Positions 48,901-56,701 of a stretch of DNA of 64,000 bases are shown here, one piece after another. The translations under genes and the position numbers were made by a program. Source of the stretch: Duncaniella sp. Its GTDB lineage: Bacteria; Bacteroidota; Bacteroidia; Bacteroidales; Muribaculaceae. Positions within the stretch are counted from its first letter, which is position 1, and every line of letters starts with the position of its first letter. The stretch spans positions 24,377-88,376 of the forward strand of contig NZ_JAIDEN010000091.1 of NCBI RefSeq assembly GCF_029054785.1, in the 5' to 3' direction. Below the pieces are notes generated by a model, which was not told the origin of the DNA, did not search any database, and saw only the letters and a list, made by a program, of their open reading frames with translations.

Positions 48901-51769
48901 CTCTTATGAAAAGGCCGTCAGATTATACCCCTGTGTGAGATACATTGGTGAGCTACCGAAATTCAAAGGCGATAAAAAAATCGGACTCCTTGTCTTTGAA
49001 GATCCGAGGCACCCGGAGGACAATTTCTCTGTATTAGTTGAGATTGATGTCCAGGGTACATCTTCTCAGTACTATGTGATCAAGAACTTCAAGGTTAAGG
49101 CCAAAGGTAAGTTCCAGATGTTGAACCGTGGCACAGAGGAATCTAAATTCGCCCTTAGAGCTTATGATATATACGGAAACGAAATTCCTCAGAAGGCTGT
49201 CAAGACATTCTGTTTCAAAGCTGATTTTGCTGAGTCATCGGGTACGCATAACACCGGGGCCGCAAATATGATTGATGAAATACTAAAAGCTGCCGGTATT
49301 ATCACCCCCATGCAGGAGATTGATAATACCGTGCGCACTACAATCTATGGATTCCCATGCTTGATGTTCCATCAGGAAAGCGAAACGGCTCCTGTGCGTT
49401 TTGTCGGTAAGTATAATTTCAACAACGATAAATCTACACATGAGACATTTGGATTCCAGGATATCAAGGGCTTTAATGCGGGCATGATTAACCGCGGCGA
49501 TTACCTCGTGTGGGAAGGCCCGCTGTCTACTTTGCAAGGGAATACAGACGCTTTGGCCGCCGCTCTTGACGAGGATATATCATTCTATCTTATTGAAAAT
49601 GGGCCGGAGGACGCTCTGACCAACCATCTCGTCGAATATGAAGAAACTGCCGCTGCATGGGTGGATAGGGGCGAAATGTGGCGTTGGAACGCACATCTTC
49701 GCTCGTGGGTCAAGAATGATGGAAGCTCATGCACTCGCGCCCAGGGTATTCTTGCAAAGGTCGAGTCCGGAGAGTTTGTGGAGAACAATGTTGAGTGCTG
49801 GGAGTTCCTTAACAACGGACACCCTATGTGCTTGTTCCATGTATCCGACTTCACGACACAAGTGCGTTCCGGCTTTGGTTCTTGGGTGAAGGAAGCTTGG
49901 ATGAAATCGGACGTAGACGGCAAGTTTGCTCCCTATTGGACAGGGGCCTTCGAACCTCGTTATCCTGATTCTGACGACCTAAACAAACAGTATGTACGGG
50001 GCAAATTTCCTGAACAGCTTAAACGTGTCACCGACTGGCTCGCTTCTCTTGCTATTACAGATCCGAATCTGACAGAGGCAGAGAAAAACGCAAAAGCCGC
50101 TTTGTTTGCCGGTCAGATTGATAATTATTTCAATAAGCGAATGGCTCTCGCTTATGATATAATCCGTCAGGGCTTCGTGGCTGCCGACCAAGGTGCGAAA
50201 AATATGATGTGGGCAATCATTGATGGTCTCGTTTACATAATTTTTTATGATAACGATACTATCTGGCTTATCAATAATGAGGGCCGTATAATGTTCATTC
50301 CGTATGTAGAGCCGCATTCGACAGATAGTCTTGGCAAATATGTGTTCAATGGCGAATCGTCTACTCTGTGGAATCACATTGAACGTAGCCTCATGTCAGA
50401 GCAGCGTGCACTGTATAACGACATGGTAGCTGCCGGATTTACCTATGACCGGGCCTTATTCTGGTTCAACAAGCGTCAGAGCGATCAGTGGCCTGAGGCT
50501 GTCTATAACGCAGACTCGAAATACAAGTATATCGACTCATTCGGCAAGGAATCAGAAGATGGCACTGGTGCCGTGAACAACTATCTTGACATGGCGCAAG
50601 GCTCTCGTGAGGAACACCGTAAATGGGCCATGTACGAGCGTTTTCAGTACCAAAACGCCAAATGGGGCGCCGGATCTTTCCGTGAATCTCGAATTTACCT
50701 CCGCGTAAACACCGCAGGAGAATCGACTGTTCCGGCAAAGATTCAGGTCGATCTCACAGCGGCTCAGGACTGGTATTTTGCATTCCGATTTGCTGCAAAC
50801 GCTGGTTGGGATCCAGTGCGTGTTCTTGCAGGGGAAACTGTTTCATTCTTTGCCCCGAATGGCGCTATACCCAACGACACCGAGACATATATTCACCAGG
50901 CGGACCGCATTTCTGACATCGGCGACATTTCAGCGCTCTATCCTACAACTTGTGATATCGCGCAAGCTCGCATGCTTACGCGCCTTGTTGTAGGCAACAA
51001 GACTGAAGGCTACCGGGGCAAACTCGCTACTCTGACTTTAGGAAATCACCCGCTGATGACGTACATCAACGTGTGTAACATTCCAACTCTGTCTTCTTCA
51101 CTCAATTTACTCGGTTGCTCATCTATTGAGGAAATCGAGGCTCAGGGTTCATCTATAACCGGTCTCAATCTGCCCGCAGGCTCAAGTGTGAAGAAAATTC
51201 ATTTGCCGGGCACCACCGTGCGGCTCGAATTTGACCGTTTCCCCAACCTGACTAACGCCAACCTCCTGATTGACGGATATGCCAACATTCAGTCTGTAAA
51301 CATCACCGACTGCACACACCTCAATCCTATGCAGATTCTTGACGCTATAACGGCAACTCCCCAAAATGTACTTCAGTACATTCGAGTTACCGGTGGTTCT
51401 CTTAGTGGTTCTGGTGAGGAACTTATCCGCCTGATAAATCTTGGTGTTCATGGTGACAACGACAAGTCCGGAAAACCCGAAATTCTCGGCACATACCACA
51501 TGACGAAATTGCCGGAGTCTAACGAGCTTGACATTATCATCGCTGGAATTAACCCCGATGGTTTCTCTGTTGAACTTGTCGTCGAGGCATTCACAAATGC
51601 GATGGACGAAGTCAACGCGGCAACATGGTCGGGCGCGCCGGAGGTTGATACCGTCACACTCGATAATGTGTCGGAACATATACTCTACTACAACGGCGAA
51701 ACTGCTGCCGAAGCTTTGGCTCGACACGCAGAAGCCGATCGCGATATCCACGAAATAATCACACTTTAA
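45926..51769 (+). CDS. Giant tail-fibre/receptor-binding protein (collar repeats, LamG-like and CotH-like domains)
   Basis: 1947 residues from ATG 45926. Residues about 45-170 are Ala/Ser-rich coiled-coil repeats as in tail-fibre shafts. A beta-sandwich stretch follows. About residues 780-970 look like a LamG/concanavalin domain (LYLTSSGRSNDAENRDDWSF, MHLFINGKHSGVIQYD). About 1030-1200 resemble a CotH spore-coat-kinase-type domain (VEIDVQGTSSQYYVIKNFKVK, KTFCFKADFAESSGTHN, VRFVGKYNFNNDKSTHE). Leucine-rich-like repeats end the protein (VKKIHLPGTTVRLEFDRFPNL). It probably contacts the host surface. It directly precedes the two DGR target genes, suggesting one adhesive tail-tip complex. Confidence 0.75.
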   Translation: MSDFSSLQIKVNDLKAKVAQNSITPAYLGALLDDFIVLMKAIDMTGMSADVQTALSNSRTALQKAQSALTKAGNAETSANSALANALSALNQTSAAIQTASNAKSSADEALSTASDAMTMAANAQGNADIAVTRADRALSRVSDVEKLIGQPNGIASLDNSGLVPSNQLPGTFLSLGETEQTAYSGAKGKQLRDDFDKLNENYSQALFSINGHAHINANALMELRRAIQFVDFTDWIDSNVSNISRLIPFGCIVHYLSSDGWKEVRYIGQDADSDMQDVDSWEEITSGSATGNVINIHEITQDWNATNRGAAAGKVPEALRTGGRKITFMYAAGKWQTWQFTGTLVSDWDLDQFWRQEVRTVSINGAVPPDPDREGNVDLSFNVDVDQSLNSESDNPVANKAVVAAIADVESTISKKHSFDPVTRMLHFFDGDDNIIESVNIPGGGDGGSTNPTAIEITIQSALNVTIREGSDYSIEYLWRHYNINNNVDTQYGGTAELIVGGAVVDRKIVTQGYNSFDVGLWLQSGLNTVRVRITSDDGLISQSANVKITAAALSLRSLYDISTANIIGSPFQIRYIVNGSGEKKVSFEVDGSDAGTETVSTSGATSVKTIQTTGMYHSVRTINMRATRDIGADEPLQTDDISFDVMVINRDSYKPLIALSRPATASQYSTIEIPFAVYDPENTQGAIVEIYLGDELVERQRVDRSLHTFSHRVKQYGDLTFTFKVQNSHLLTENSVTVNVTPAHTQIEAETDALSLYLTSSGRSNDAENRDDWSFTSESGVHTAAVFSNCNFDAQSGWKKDSLGITALHLEKGASCFIPFMPFSVDAKATGKTIELEFSVSNCFDTSASIVSCLSGNVGFEIKAQEAYISSALRQTVGSKFKQDERIRIGFVIESVSGTNRFMHLFINGKHSGVIQYDTNDYFVQNPAAGITLGNASCELNVYNIRAYEIALSFRQMLNNYIADMDNTEVMFAKLAANDIFNEESADDTLSYEKAVRLYPCVRYIGELPKFKGDKKIGLLVFEDPRHPEDNFSVLVEIDVQGTSSQYYVIKNFKVKAKGKFQMLNRGTEESKFALRAYDIYGNEIPQKAVKTFCFKADFAESSGTHNTGAANMIDEILKAAGIITPMQEIDNTVRTTIYGFPCLMFHQESETAPVRFVGKYNFNNDKSTHETFGFQDIKGFNAGMINRGDYLVWEGPLSTLQGNTDALAAALDEDISFYLIENGPEDALTNHLVEYEETAAAWVDRGEMWRWNAHLRSWVKNDGSSCTRAQGILAKVESGEFVENNVECWEFLNNGHPMCLFHVSDFTTQVRSGFGSWVKEAWMKSDVDGKFAPYWTGAFEPRYPDSDDLNKQYVRGKFPEQLKRVTDWLASLAITDPNLTEAEKNAKAALFAGQIDNYFNKRMALAYDIIRQGFVAADQGAKNMMWAIIDGLVYIIFYDNDTIWLINNEGRIMFIPYVEPHSTDSLGKYVFNGESSTLWNHIERSLMSEQRALYNDMVAAGFTYDRALFWFNKRQSDQWPEAVYNADSKYKYIDSFGKESEDGTGAVNNYLDMAQGSREEHRKWAMYERFQYQNAKWGAGSFRESRIYLRVNTAGESTVPAKIQVDLTAAQDWYFAFRFAANAGWDPVRVLAGETVSFFAPNGAIPNDTETYIHQADRISDIGDISALYPTTCDIAQARMLTRLVVGNKTEGYRGKLATLTLGNHPLMTYINVCNIPTLSSSLNLLGCSSIEEIEAQGSSITGLNLPAGSSVKKIHLPGTTVRLEFDRFPNLTNANLLIDGYANIQSVNITDCTHLNPMQILDAITATPQNVLQYIRVTGGSLSGSGEELIRLINLGVHGDNDKSGKPEILGTYHMTKLPESNELDIIIAGINPDGFSVELVVEAFTNAMDEVNAATWSGAPEVDTVTLDNVSEHILYYNGETAAEALARHAEADRDIHEIITL

Positions 51770-51778
51770 TCTCCTCTA

Positions 51779-52543
51779 ATGGCTTCTAACGAACAAAGCG
51801 TCACGCTCCTTCGCATGAACAAAAGAGCGCAAGTGGAAGCCCTGAACACCCTCGGTTTTAATCTGACCGAGGGCGCAAGGGCCTCTCAGTTTCCCGATCT
51901 TGTCAGGTGGGCTGCCGGTCTCCTTGATGTCACACTGGCGGCAAACCGCAAACGTGACAATCGCAAGTTCTTCTTCACTCTTGCTGAATGGCAATCGCTG
52001 ACGTCCACCGAGCAAGATTTATTTCTCCTTCGCGGCGTCCGTGTTCGTGCCTGGGGGCAGTCTTTCGTTATTGCTCCTGATAACATCACAAATAAAACCT
52101 GGGGTAGACAGGGTGCCGTCCAGGACGCCCATTCTTTCTCGGCGAAGAAGGATTTATATAAGTTCTTTAATGCCTTTGAAGAAACCAGGAATATTGCAAC
52201 CGTTCTTGAAGGCCAGTCTTATAACGGTATTGTCGGTGCTCCTGCAGCTGAAGCCGCTCTTGCTTACAAGGTTTTTACATTAGAGCGCGACGGTCTTGAA
52301 GATGACTCCGAGTGGTGTTTGCCAACTCTCGCCCATCTCGTCATCATGTTCCGTTTCCGCGTCGAAATTGAGGAAATTATAACTGCCGTCTGGTCGGCTG
52401 ATTTTAAATTCCTCGCCAAAGCCTATTGGTCTTGTTGCAGCTGGGATAACAGCTCAGCTTATCGTCTCCAATTTGAATCAGGGTCTGCTTCTGCCGATTC
52501 CAAAACCAACTCTTATAATGTACGTCCCATCTCTCTCAACTAA
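51779..52543 (+). CDS. C-type-lectin-like tail protein, DGR target paralog without a TR-matching repeat
   Basis: 254 residues. It shares the architecture of the second target: MNKRAQVEALNTLGFN...FPDLVRWAAGLLDVTLA aligns with the LVKALNEVGFS...MQWAGGLLDIRLA block downstream. The C-terminal part YWSCCSWDNSSAYRLQFESGSASADSKTNSYNVRPI follows the FGE/C-type-lectin 'WSS...S..A....F..G.....K...Y.VRpv' pattern. Unlike its neighbour it has no nucleotide match to the TR, so it is not the current target. It may be a fixed version or a former target. It follows the tail-fibre gene by 9 bases. Confidence 0.75.
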   Translation: MASNEQSVTLLRMNKRAQVEALNTLGFNLTEGARASQFPDLVRWAAGLLDVTLAANRKRDNRKFFFTLAEWQSLTSTEQDLFLLRGVRVRAWGQSFVIAPDNITNKTWGRQGAVQDAHSFSAKKDLYKFFNAFEETRNIATVLEGQSYNGIVGAPAAEAALAYKVFTLERDGLEDDSEWCLPTLAHLVIMFRFRVEIEEIITAVWSADFKFLAKAYWSCCSWDNSSAYRLQFESGSASADSKTNSYNVRPISLN

Positions 52544-52554
52544 TCCATACTATC

Positions 52555-53358
52555 ATGGCAGATATTAACACAACCATCGAGGAAGCTCAGCTTATGAAAC
52601 AGAATCGAGCCGACCTCGTCAAGGCTCTCAATGAGGTCGGATTTTCTCAGGTAAACCAGGATACGCCTCTCTCTGACATCGCCAAATATATGCAGTGGGC
52701 CGGTGGTCTGCTCGATATCCGTCTGGCGACATTCTCTAAGTCAACAAAGCAACACCGTTACTGGACCTATGATGAATGGATGGGGCAGTCTGCACAGACT
52801 CGGTCCTCTTATATTCAGATGGGTGTTGTGATCAGAGCAGATCGTCAGGAATTCATCATTGCCAAGGACAACCTCACGTCTGACACTGGTTCGAATACTC
52901 TTCAGTGGGCTGTTAACACTAACAACGATGTTCGCGGACTCACTAATTTCTATGGAATATCCACACTGCTTGAAGACATCGACGGAAAAGCAAATACAGA
53001 CCTCATTATCGCTGCTATTGAAGCCAACGGGATAGACTATCCCGCAGCTCGTCGGGCGCGAGAATACCGATGTTGTTCTCTCGCTGATGGTGGAGTTGAT
53101 GACCCTACAATATGGAATCTTCCCGCAATAGGACAACTTTGGTTGTTCTACAAGTATATTCTTGAAATCAACGCTGCACTCGCTCTGTACGGTATGCCGG
53201 CCATAGATACCGGCGCTTGGTATGTTTCTTCAACTGAAAGCAATTCTTCCTACGAATGGTACGTTAATATGAATAACGGTAATATCTACAACTACAATAA
53301 GACAGCTGCGTATCGAGCGCGTGCTGTTTCTCAGGTTCAGCCGTCGTCGGCGATATAA
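52555..53358 (+). CDS. DGR-diversified target protein (C-type-lectin-like, variable)
   Basis: 267 residues. Its N-terminal half is homologous to the gene before it. The C-terminal 38 residues (from about residue 230) are encoded by the variable repeat, 53244-53353, which matches the template repeat at 54055-54164. Positions 233, 236, 245 and 247 are Tyr where the template encodes Asn. In C-type-lectin-like DGR targets these residues lie on a binding surface, so the protein most likely forms the variable tip that binds a host receptor. Three hairpins follow the stop codon. Confidence 0.88.
   Translation: MADINTTIEEAQLMKQNRADLVKALNEVGFSQVNQDTPLSDIAKYMQWAGGLLDIRLATFSKSTKQHRYWTYDEWMGQSAQTRSSYIQMGVVIRADRQEFIIAKDNLTSDTGSNTLQWAVNTNNDVRGLTNFYGISTLLEDIDGKANTDLIIAAIEANGIDYPAARRAREYRCCSLADGGVDDPTIWNLPAIGQLWLFYKYILEINAALALYGMPAIDTGAWYVSSTESNSSYEWYVNMNNGNIYNYNKTAAYRARAVSQVQPSSAI
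53244..53353 (+). repeat. DGR variable repeat (VR)
   Basis: 110 bp matching the TR (54055-54164; offset 811) at all but four positions: 53251, 53260, 53287 and 53293. At each the TR has A and the VR has T, the first base of AAC to TAC codons. No other kind of change is present. The match stops just before the target's stop codon. Confidence 0.93.
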
Positions 53359-53372
53359 ACCCTTATATACTT

Positions 53373-53461
53373 TTCCACTTGCCGTGTGGAATCCCCGACG
53401 ATAGGAGGGGTAGAACACGGTAAGTGTTCCCTATACCGCGAAGCGGTCGAAAATTTTTTTG
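53373..53461 (+). terminator. Three tandem hairpins after the target gene: DGR hairpin and terminator
   Basis: First: TTCCAC (53373-53378), 7-nt loop, GTGGAA (53386-53391), 19 bp after the VR end, where DGRs often carry a hairpin or cruciform needed for target recognition. Second: GAACAC (53413-53418), loop GGTAA, GTGTTC (53424-53429). Third: ACCGC (53435-53439), GAA, GCGGT (53443-53447), then a T7 run (53454-53460), an intrinsic terminator. The first is the DGR candidate; the last ends the target mRNA. Confidence 0.7.
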
Positions 53462-53486
53462 ATTTTCGGCTCTCGCGGTTTTTTCG

Positions 53487-53494
53487 TACCTTTG
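53487..53494 (+). promoter_or_regulatory. Promoter for avd, TR and reverse transcriptase
   Basis: TACCTTTG, a perfect -7 match, lies downstream of the target gene's terminator and 42 bases before the avd start. The -33 position at 19 nt reads ATTTTC (53462-53467), unlike the late promoters. So the retroelement machinery is transcribed independently of the tail genes. Confidence 0.7.
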
Positions 53495-53536
53495 TGGCTG
53501 GTCAACAATTCATTCGATTATTTCAAACGCTACCTT

Positions 53537-53908
53537 ATGGCTCTGACTGAGGATTTGAATATCTACCGTTCAATGTATAACCTGTTGCGTTTGCTTATGC
53601 AAGCTCGCAACCAGTTCGACAAAGCATATAAATACGTCGTTGGCGACCGAATGATTGACACTGCTCTTGGCTGTGTTACTCTAATACACTATGCCAATGA
53701 GGACCGCCGTAAAGGGGCGCGTGAGGAACACCTTGATAAGTTCCTTATTGAATTTGACATTTTAAAAACTCTTATAATGGTATGTCGAGACGAGCGACAG
53801 TTCAAAAAGGATTCTATCCTTGCCGATGTTTTTTTGCTTACTGCCGATGTGGAAAACCAGGCGGGAGCATGGCGCCGGTCTGCCGCTCGAAAGCCGGAGT
53901 CGCAATAA
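53537..53908 (+). CDS. avd: DGR accessory variability determinant (Avd)
   Basis: 123 residues from ATG 53537; a longer frame begins before the promoter and was not used. Small, highly helical and basic-rich (LTEDLNIYRSMYNLLRLLMQARNQFDKAYKYVVGDRMIDTALG...), with the four-helix-bundle character and size (about 125 residues) of Avd proteins, which pentamerise, bind the TR RNA and the reverse transcriptase, and are essential for mutagenic retrohoming. It lies between the target gene and the TR, the usual order. Confidence 0.85.
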   Translation: MALTEDLNIYRSMYNLLRLLMQARNQFDKAYKYVVGDRMIDTALGCVTLIHYANEDRRKGAREEHLDKFLIEFDILKTLIMVCRDERQFKKDSILADVFLLTADVENQAGAWRRSAARKPESQ

Positions 53909-54054
53909 GGGCAAGGGGAAACCCAGGGCGCCGGGTAACATTCCGTTTCTCTCCCGGACGTGCGGCGACATCTTGATTGCGAGCGAGCAACTCCTCAGGG
54001 ATATCGGGTGGCCCACCATCTCCCCGGTGGTAAAGTTTTCAGTGGCCACAACGT

Positions 54055-54164
54055 TTCTTCCAACGAATGGAACGTTAATATGAATAACGGTAATATCAAC
54101 AACAACAATAAGACAGCTGCGTATCGAGCGCGTGCTGTTTCTCAGGTTCAGCCGTCGTCGGCGA
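54055..54164 (+). repeat. DGR template repeat (TR)
   Basis: 110-bp repeat matching the VR. It is rich in AAC/AAT codons read in the target frame (residues Asn at the four variable positions plus several more). The TR lies 147 bases after avd. It runs in frame with the reverse transcriptase gene, whose most plausible ATG (54080) lies inside it. Confidence 0.93.
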
Positions 54165-55582
54165 CACCCCAGGGAGTCTATGACATACCATTTTCAAGCA
54201 TTATAGAGGCATGGATTGACTGTGAGCGCAACAAACGCTCCAGCAATTCATGCACTAAATTCCGTTGGCACGCCGCTCGCGATCTTGTTGAATTGTGGAA
54301 GGAAATACGAGAGGGGCGTTATAAGCCAAAGGCTTCAATGGTCTTTATGGTTACTCACCCGGTCCTTCGTGAAGTATGGGCCGGAGCTTTTCGTGACCGA
54401 GTCGTCCACCATTGGGAACACTTACGTTATCAGCCAATCATCGAGCAATATTGTATTGACGCTGGAGATCGTTCTATGAATTGCCGCAAAGGTTATGGTT
54501 CCCTGCTGGCTGTTGAGACATTCAACAAGGCCATATACGATTTCACAGAAGGGTACACACGAGACGATTGCATTATTGTCGGTGGTGATTTCGCGAATTT
54601 CTTCATGTCTGCGGATAAACCTCTGATATGGCCTTTGCTTGAAGAACTTATAGTTTGGTCCTATGATAAGCCCGACCTTCAGGTATTGCTCTATGTAATG
54701 CACTCCACGATGTTCCACCGTTGTCAGGATAATTATTTTCGTCATTCTCCAGAATCTATGTGGGATAAACTCCCACATCGTAAGAGCCTGTTTTATCAAG
54801 ACGGAATGCCTATCGGCAATCTCCCGTCTCAGAACTGGATGAATTTCGTTGGAGCCATAGCAACCACTTACGCAGTGTATAAAATGAAACTGGCCGGATT
54901 CATTATTTTCGTTGATGACTGGCGATGTTTAGTCCGTACACGTGAACAAGGCAAGTGTGTCATAGATGAGTTTAGGAGATTCTTGGCCGATGAGCTGCAT
55001 ATCACTCTACACCCTGATAAAATATATCTCCAGCACTACACCAAAGGCACAAAAATGGTTGGAGCGGTCATAAAGCCACCGTGCAATAAACCTTCTCAGC
55101 TACATTACACAAAGTCTTTAAAAAAATGGCTCATGCGAGGCCTCAATAAAGGACACGTTGTGCCTGCTAAGTTCTGTAAGTTCCTGACGGGAACTCTTGC
55201 CCCTAAACATATTACGCCACGTCAGCCCTCACGCGGTCGCGTATATATCGCGAACCGCACCAGAGGGCATTTCATCTCGGCAATGATCGCCTTCAACAAA
55301 CAGGGCGTCACACACAAAGAGCGCGTTGCACTCCTTGAAAAACTCAGGGCTTCTATAAATTCCTATCTCGGCCTTATGTGTCATTACAACTCTTACAACG
55401 TTCGGAGAAAGATCTGCTTGCAATACATTCTCCCGACATGGGGCAAATACATATACTTTGAAGAGGAATTTAGAAAATGCGTCATACGCCGGGAATACGA
55501 CAAGATTCACGTTATACGCAAGAAACTCAAAAGCCACCGATACGCCGCCAAGTTCATACGGCCTAAATGGTCGCTTGATTAA
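54080..55582 (+). CDS. DGR reverse transcriptase
   Basis: 500 residues from ATG 54080 inside the TR; the frame is open further upstream but has no ATG until 53960. RT motifs in order: FRDRVVHH (motif 1-like), the catalytic Asp region IVGGDFANFF (54587), the DGR-specific IGNLPSQ (54812-54832) and FVDD (54908-54919), replacing the usual YxDD. The hydrophobic-G-x-x-x-SQ motif is the signature of diversity-generating retroelements. It makes error-prone cDNA of the TR RNA with changes at adenines. The basic C-terminal thumb ends in KFIRPKW. Confidence 0.94.
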   Translation: MNNGNINNNNKTAAYRARAVSQVQPSSATPQGVYDIPFSSIIEAWIDCERNKRSSNSCTKFRWHAARDLVELWKEIREGRYKPKASMVFMVTHPVLREVWAGAFRDRVVHHWEHLRYQPIIEQYCIDAGDRSMNCRKGYGSLLAVETFNKAIYDFTEGYTRDDCIIVGGDFANFFMSADKPLIWPLLEELIVWSYDKPDLQVLLYVMHSTMFHRCQDNYFRHSPESMWDKLPHRKSLFYQDGMPIGNLPSQNWMNFVGAIATTYAVYKMKLAGFIIFVDDWRCLVRTREQGKCVIDEFRRFLADELHITLHPDKIYLQHYTKGTKMVGAVIKPPCNKPSQLHYTKSLKKWLMRGLNKGHVVPAKFCKFLTGTLAPKHITPRQPSRGRVYIANRTRGHFISAMIAFNKQGVTHKERVALLEKLRASINSYLGLMCHYNSYNVRRKICLQYILPTWGKYIYFEEEFRKCVIRREYDKIHVIRKKLKSHRYAAKFIRPKWSLD

Positions 55583-56530
55583 GAGGAATGAGGGCGACGC
55601 CCGGCAATGCCCTCCATTCTTTCCACCATCACCCCAAGCGCCATTCAGCCCTATTCCCTGCGGCAACGGTCGGCGCACGTTATGGCACTGTCGGGATTAG
55701 TGGCCGAGGGCGGACTATTGTACGGACGAGTGGGGGCTGTGCCCTCGGTCGATAGCCGTGCCCGCTCCTACATAGATTGTCGCTTTCTATCCACTATATG
55801 ATACACGGCGACCTCCCGATGGTCGGTTCGCTGTATATCATTCCGTTCCTTTCAATCAACAAACTATTCCCGTCGCTTTACGCATGGCTGCTCCCTCTCA
55901 CTCCACCGCACAACAACCCGCTATCCCTCGGCTCACCTTACCCTATGCCGCCATAACACTGACGCCACCCTTTCACCCACCCCTCCCCCCTCGGTGAGGC
56001 GCAGAGTCAGCACTCCACTTCACACGTCAGACACATATACATTCCTTTCGGTAGAGAGTATTGACATTTCCCTGCGTCCAATGTCACGGCGCATAACGCT
56101 CGCATTCGCTGTCTGCTCAACTCTCCGGGGCGGCCTGCGGCCAGGAGCCAGTGCCGAGGGCAAGCCCATCGACACACGCTCCTTCCCTCAGGCTTGGTCG
56201 CCCCTATTAGTAAAGCTGACGGCGAGGCGGCCCTGCGGACACGCTATAATGCCCCGGCTACTCACTCCCTCTTTCCATTCCTATGATCTGCCGTGTTACT
56301 TTACGCGCTTCTTCACTGCCTCACCGAGCCATCTGGCGCCCATGAGGGCAAAGAAGTATGCCAAAGCAAGAGCTTCGCTCACACATTGGCCTTATTACCG
56401 TGCGCCGTCCATTTCTGCCGAGGTTTTCCAGCCCCAATGAGGCGGCGCACTACCGCACCCTGCATATTCCGAGAACGCAAAAAGGGAGGAGGCGTCTTTG
56501 CTCCGTAGGGCGGGCGGGGGGTCTTCCGAC
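55583..56530. other. Long GC-rich non-coding stretch
   Basis: About 950 bases between the reverse transcriptase and the tape-measure gene. Several short frames are open on both strands but none has believable protein composition (rich in Arg/Pro/Ser) or matched neighbours. No second TR copy was found here. Nothing else can be supported. Confidence 0.5.
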
Positions 56531-56560
56531 GGTAAAAAGGGAAAAATTCCCCTTTTTACC
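56531..56560 (+). terminator. Hairpin, candidate terminator
   Basis: GGTAAAAAGGG (56531-56541) pairs with CCCTTTTTACC (56550-56560) over 11 bp with an 8-nt loop. It would end transcripts from the retroelement before the next late promoter. Confidence 0.6.
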
Positions 56561-56701
56561 CCTTTAATTACCTGAAATTCGCCATTTTGCATTTTCAACC
56601 ACTGGAAAATCGCAAAAATCAATGAATTTTTAAAGGAAAACGCATGGAAAACAGTTCTAATCCATAGCCATTTACAGGCTCTCTGATTAGGCTGTTTTCC
56701 T

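Noticed and set aside
52440..52543. Second variable repeat in the first target paralog
   Set aside because: The 3' end resembles the target at protein level, but nucleotide comparison with the TR shows no run of identity and no A-limited differences.
53960..54079. RT start at 53960
   Set aside because: The stretch before the TR translates to a low-quality peptide, and starting there would place about 40 unrelated residues before the TR-encoded part. Not fully excluded.
55994..56440. 148-residue frame after the RT
   Set aside because: Composition (Arg/Ser/Pro-rich, low-complexity), overlap with several other equally open frames, and no ribosome-binding or coupling signal.
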